Shown here piece after piece: positions 32,058-34,426 of a stretch of 34,426 nt of DNA. The notes beneath the pieces are model-generated. The model ran no database searches. It saw only the letters and a list, made by a program, of their open reading frames with translations, and had not been told where the DNA came from. How positions within the stretch are numbered: the stretch's first letter is position 1; each line of letters opens with the position of its first letter. The DNA comes from Candidatus Segatella mututuai (GTDB lineage: Bacteria > Bacteroidota > Bacteroidia > Bacteroidales > Bacteroidaceae): contig DJOI01000055.1 of assembly GCA_002439605.1 (NCBI GenBank), positions 1 through 34,426 of the forward strand. Direction: 5' to 3'. Position numbers and translations under genes: made by a program.

Positions 32058-34115
32058 ATGGCAAAAAAAGGTAATATCGGAGTAACGACAGAGAACATCT
32101 TCCCTGTCATCAAGAAATTCTTATATTCAGACCATGAAATCTTCCTGCGCGAGATGGTATCCAACGCCGTGGATGCCACACAGAAACTCAAGACCCTGGC
32201 CGCCGAGGGCGACTTCAAGGGCGAGATGGGCGACACCACCGTGCGCGTCAGCCTTGACGAGAAGGCAGGCACCCTCACCATCAGCGACCACGGCATAGGC
32301 ATGACCGAGGAAGAGATAGATAAATACATCAACCAGATAGCATTCTCGGGAGTAACCGATTTCCTCGACAAATACAAGGAAAACGCCAACGCCATCATCG
32401 GTCACTTCGGCCTTGGATTCTACTCAGCCTTCATGGTGGCAAACAAGGTGGAAATCATCACCAAGAGCTACCGCGAGGGAAGCAAGGCCGTGAAATGGAG
32501 CTGCGACGGCTCTCCAGCCTTCGAAATCGAGGATGCCGACAAGGCTGAGCGCGGTACCGACATCGTGCTCCACATAGCCGACGACTGCAAGGAGTTCCTA
32601 CAGAAGAACAAGATAGAGGAGTTGCTCAACAAGTACTGCAAGTTCATGGCCGTGCCCGTGGCTTTCGGCAAGAAGACCGAGTGGAAGGACGGCAAGAACG
32701 TGGAGACTGACGAGGACAACATCATCAACTCGGTGGAGCCCCTGTGGACCAAGACGCCAAGCACCTTGAAGGATGAGGACTACAAGAAGTTCTACCGCAC
32801 CCTCTACCCCATGCAGGACGAGCCGCTCTTCTGGATTCACCTCAACGTGGACTTCCCATTCAACCTGACGGGTATCCTCTACTTCCCACGTATCAAGAAC
32901 AACATCGACATGCAGCGCAACAAGATACAGCTCTACTGCAACCAGGTGTTCGTAACCGACCATGTGGAAGGCATCGTGCCAGAGTTCCTCACCCTGTTGC
33001 ATGGCGTGATCGATTCCCCAGACATCCCGCTGAACGTGAGCCGTAGCTATCTGCAGAGCGACAGCAACGTGAAGAAGATAGCTACTTACATCACCAAGAA
33101 AGTAGCAGACAGGCTGAACTCCATCTTCAAGGAAAACCGCAAGGAGTACGAGGAGAAATGGGACGACCTGAAGCTCTTCATCAACTACGGAATGCTCTCG
33201 CAGGAAGACTTCTACGATCGCGCCAAGGACTTTGCCCTCTTCAAGGACGTGGACGGCAAGTACTTCACCCTCGAGGAGTACAAGACCCTCATCAAGGGCA
33301 ACCAGACCGACAAGGACGGCAACCTCATCTATCTCTACGCCAATAACAAGGAGGAGCAATACTCCTACATCGAGGCCGCCAAGAACAAGGGGTACTCGGT
33401 ACTGATGATGGACGGACAGCTTGATACGCCTATGGTCAACATGCTGGAGCAGAAGTTGGAGAAGTCGCGCTTCACACGTGTGGATGCCGATATCATCGAC
33501 CGTCTCATCGTGAAGGAGGATGCCAAGAAGACAGACTTGACGCACGAACAGACTGACAATCTGTCGCAGGTATTCCGCTCGCAGATGCCTAAGATAGACA
33601 AGGCGGAGTTCTTCGTAGAGGTACAAGCATTGGGCGAGGACAACCAGCCTGTGCTCATCACCCAGAACGAGTACATGCGCCGCATGAAGGCCATGAGCCA
33701 GTTCCAGACAGGTATGAACTTCTATGGACAGATGCCTGACAGCTACAGCATCGTACTCAACTCCGACCACGCCCTCGTGAAGAAGGTTCTCGCCGATGCC
33801 GAGCAGCACACAGCCGAGGCCTTGAAGCCTATACTGGCCGAGCTGAGAGGACAGGAGGCACGCCTTGCAGCGCTCCACCAGTCTCAGAGCAAGAAGAAGC
33901 CAGAGGAAATTACGAAGGAAGAGAAAGATGACCTGCAGAACACCCAGAAGGCCGTTAGTGACGAAAAGCAGAAACGCGACAACATCATTGCCGATTATGC
34001 CAAAGGTAACAATATCGTACACCAGCTCATCGACCTCGCCCTGCTACAGAACGGCATGCTCAAGGGTGCAGCCCTCGACACATTCCTCAAGAGAAGCGTC
34101 AGCATGATCAAGTAA
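32058..34115 (+). CDS. htpG: Molecular chaperone HtpG (bacterial Hsp90)
   Basis: This ATP-dependent chaperone has 685 residues from the ATG at 32058 (MAKKGNIGVTTENIFPVIKKF). A frame open from 31890 would read through the promoter and adds a low-complexity lysine-rich tail, so it is rejected. The N-terminal GHKL ATPase has the catalytic E32, N36 and D39 in LREMVSNAVDA, DHGIGM (77-82) and the lid loop GHFGLGFYSA (115-124). The middle domain contains the PLNVSRSYLQSD motif with its ATP-contacting arginine. The C-terminal dimer domain lacks the eukaryotic MEEVD tail, as expected. It is a single-gene unit with a candidate sigma-54 promoter and a strong terminator. Confidence 0.96.
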   Translation: MAKKGNIGVTTENIFPVIKKFLYSDHEIFLREMVSNAVDATQKLKTLAAEGDFKGEMGDTTVRVSLDEKAGTLTISDHGIGMTEEEIDKYINQIAFSGVTDFLDKYKENANAIIGHFGLGFYSAFMVANKVEIITKSYREGSKAVKWSCDGSPAFEIEDADKAERGTDIVLHIADDCKEFLQKNKIEELLNKYCKFMAVPVAFGKKTEWKDGKNVETDEDNIINSVEPLWTKTPSTLKDEDYKKFYRTLYPMQDEPLFWIHLNVDFPFNLTGILYFPRIKNNIDMQRNKIQLYCNQVFVTDHVEGIVPEFLTLLHGVIDSPDIPLNVSRSYLQSDSNVKKIATYITKKVADRLNSIFKENRKEYEEKWDDLKLFINYGMLSQEDFYDRAKDFALFKDVDGKYFTLEEYKTLIKGNQTDKDGNLIYLYANNKEEQYSYIEAAKNKGYSVLMMDGQLDTPMVNMLEQKLEKSRFTRVDADIIDRLIVKEDAKKTDLTHEQTDNLSQVFRSQMPKIDKAEFFVEVQALGEDNQPVLITQNEYMRRMKAMSQFQTGMNFYGQMPDSYSIVLNSDHALVKKVLADAEQHTAEALKPILAELRGQEARLAALHQSQSKKKPEEITKEEKDDLQNTQKAVSDEKQKRDNIIADYAKGNNIVHQLIDLALLQNGMLKGAALDTFLKRSVSMIK

Positions 34116-34161
34116 GCGTCTGACGAAGCGCAATCAAAAATTCACTCTACACACACATAAG

Positions 34162-34209
34162 AGTCCGATGTCGAACTAAATGCCTATTTAGCAAGATGTC
34201 GGACTTTTT
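34162..34209 (+). terminator. Intrinsic terminator of htpG
   Basis: AGTCCGA (34162-34168) pairs with TCGGACT (34199-34205). After a small internal loop CTAAAT (34176-34181) pairs with ATTTAG (34186-34191). A run of five T (34205-34209) follows. It lies 46 bases after the htpG stop codon. Confidence 0.85.
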
Positions 34210-34211
34210 GG

Positions 34212-34320
34212 GTCAGTGGATATTCCCGGTTAGGACTAACTACAATTAAGAACAAAGTTGTAGCTTTGTGTCTGGAATATTCAAAACTACGGTTACCACC
34301 AACCGGGAATATCCACTGAC
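34212..34320. mobile_element. MITE-like element with perfect 20-base inverted ends
   Basis: GTCAGTGGATATTCCCGGTT (34212-34231) is exactly complementary to 34301-34320. The 69-base interior has no open reading frame and includes a CTACAA/TTGTAG inverted repeat. The size (109 bases) and ends fit a miniature inverted-repeat element or a solo hairpin-forming repeat. A clear target-site duplication is not visible; T-rich sequence lies on both sides. Confidence 0.6.
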
Positions 34321-34361
34321 ACATTTTTTAGGAAATGCTTTATGACAAAACAGGAGCATAC

Positions 34362-34407
34362 GCAAACAAAAAGCTTTCAAGAAAAATCTTGAAAGCTTTT
34401 TGTTTGC
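34362..34407. terminator. Bidirectional intrinsic terminator with a 20-base perfect stem
   Basis: GCAAACAAAAAGCTTTCAAG (34362-34381) pairs perfectly with 34388-34407 around a 6-base loop. The outer AAAAA and TTTTT runs flank a GCTTTCAAG core, the A-tract/T-tract design of a two-way terminator. On the minus strand it begins right after the putative tRNA end. Confidence 0.8.
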
Positions 34408-34426
34408 GGTGCGTACGAGACTCGAA
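34408..34426 (-). tRNA. Putative 3' end of a tRNA, cut by the window edge
   Basis: On the minus strand the last 19 bases read TTCGAGTCTCGTACGCACC. They fit a T-loop (TTCGAGT), a 3' T-stem strand (CTCGT) and a 3' acceptor strand (ACGCACC). The next base, a G, is in the discriminator position. No CCA is encoded, as for many Bacteroidota tRNAs. A guanine discriminator fits serine or asparagine tRNAs, but the anticodon is outside the window, so no amino acid is assigned. Confidence 0.5.

Noticed and set aside
32598..34022. A 474-codon minus-strand frame opposite htpG
   Set aside because: Its composition (leucine-, valine- and histidine-rich) is the antisense image of codon-biased htpG.

Overview
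The window looks like a chromosomal segment of a gut or oral Bacteroidota bacterium, most likely the Prevotella/Segatella group. The main reason is the promoters: several genes carry the Bacteroidota sigma-AB architecture TTTG-N19-TAnnTTTGC, usually with an exact 19-base spacer. An IS1380-type transposase remnant, a lipoprotein TamA homologue (TamL), a single-chain pyruvate:ferredoxin oxidoreductase, L-aspartase and a WalJ-type hydrolase agree with this. The genus is an inference from family content and was not tested by a search.

Region 1 (1-645): an accessory junction. Four near-identical palindromic decamers sit at an exact 23-base pitch (17-101), followed by the truncated 5' end of an IS1380-family element (about 238-552).

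Region 2 (646-14597): a surface polysaccharide locus. The left half (646-6173) is visibly very AT-rich and forms a tightly packed operon: a glycosyltransferase/acetyltransferase fusion, a Wzz-type chain-length regulator, an EpsG/Wzy-type polymerase and two more glycosyltransferases. The right half (9380-14597) has its own consensus promoter. It encodes a glycosyltransferase, two monotopic sugar-phosphate transferases, a DegT-type aminotransferase and a membrane-bound UDP-GlcNAc 4,6-dehydratase, which together could make and load a 4-amino-sugar onto undecaprenyl phosphate. No Wzx-type flippase is visible. Between the halves lies an opposite-strand cassette (6185-9259): a FemAB/GNAT-like protein, an AAA-ATPase/PD-(D/E)XK protein, and a small protein whose N-terminus recalls DarT. 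The ATPase gene is bracketed by a 21-base direct repeat that carries the start of the FemAB-like gene.

Region 3 (14618-22274): mixed housekeeping and conserved genes: WalJ-like hydrolase, a small putative lipoprotein, TamL, a GH43 glycosidase, an ATP-grasp-like protein and an AAA_14-type ATPase.

Region 4 (22452-34115): central metabolism and stress: pyruvate:ferredoxin oxidoreductase (nifJ), a MATE transporter, a ZIP metal transporter, enolase, L-aspartase and HtpG (Hsp90). The aspA-htpG intergenic region (31575-32057) is rich in structure: a consensus aspA promoter, a cloverleaf-like element, and an excellent sigma-54 (-24/-12) match in front of htpG.

Region 5 (34116-34426): the htpG terminator, a 109-base MITE-like element with perfect 20-base inverted ends, a strong bidirectional terminator, and what looks like the last bases of a minus-strand tRNA cut by the window edge.
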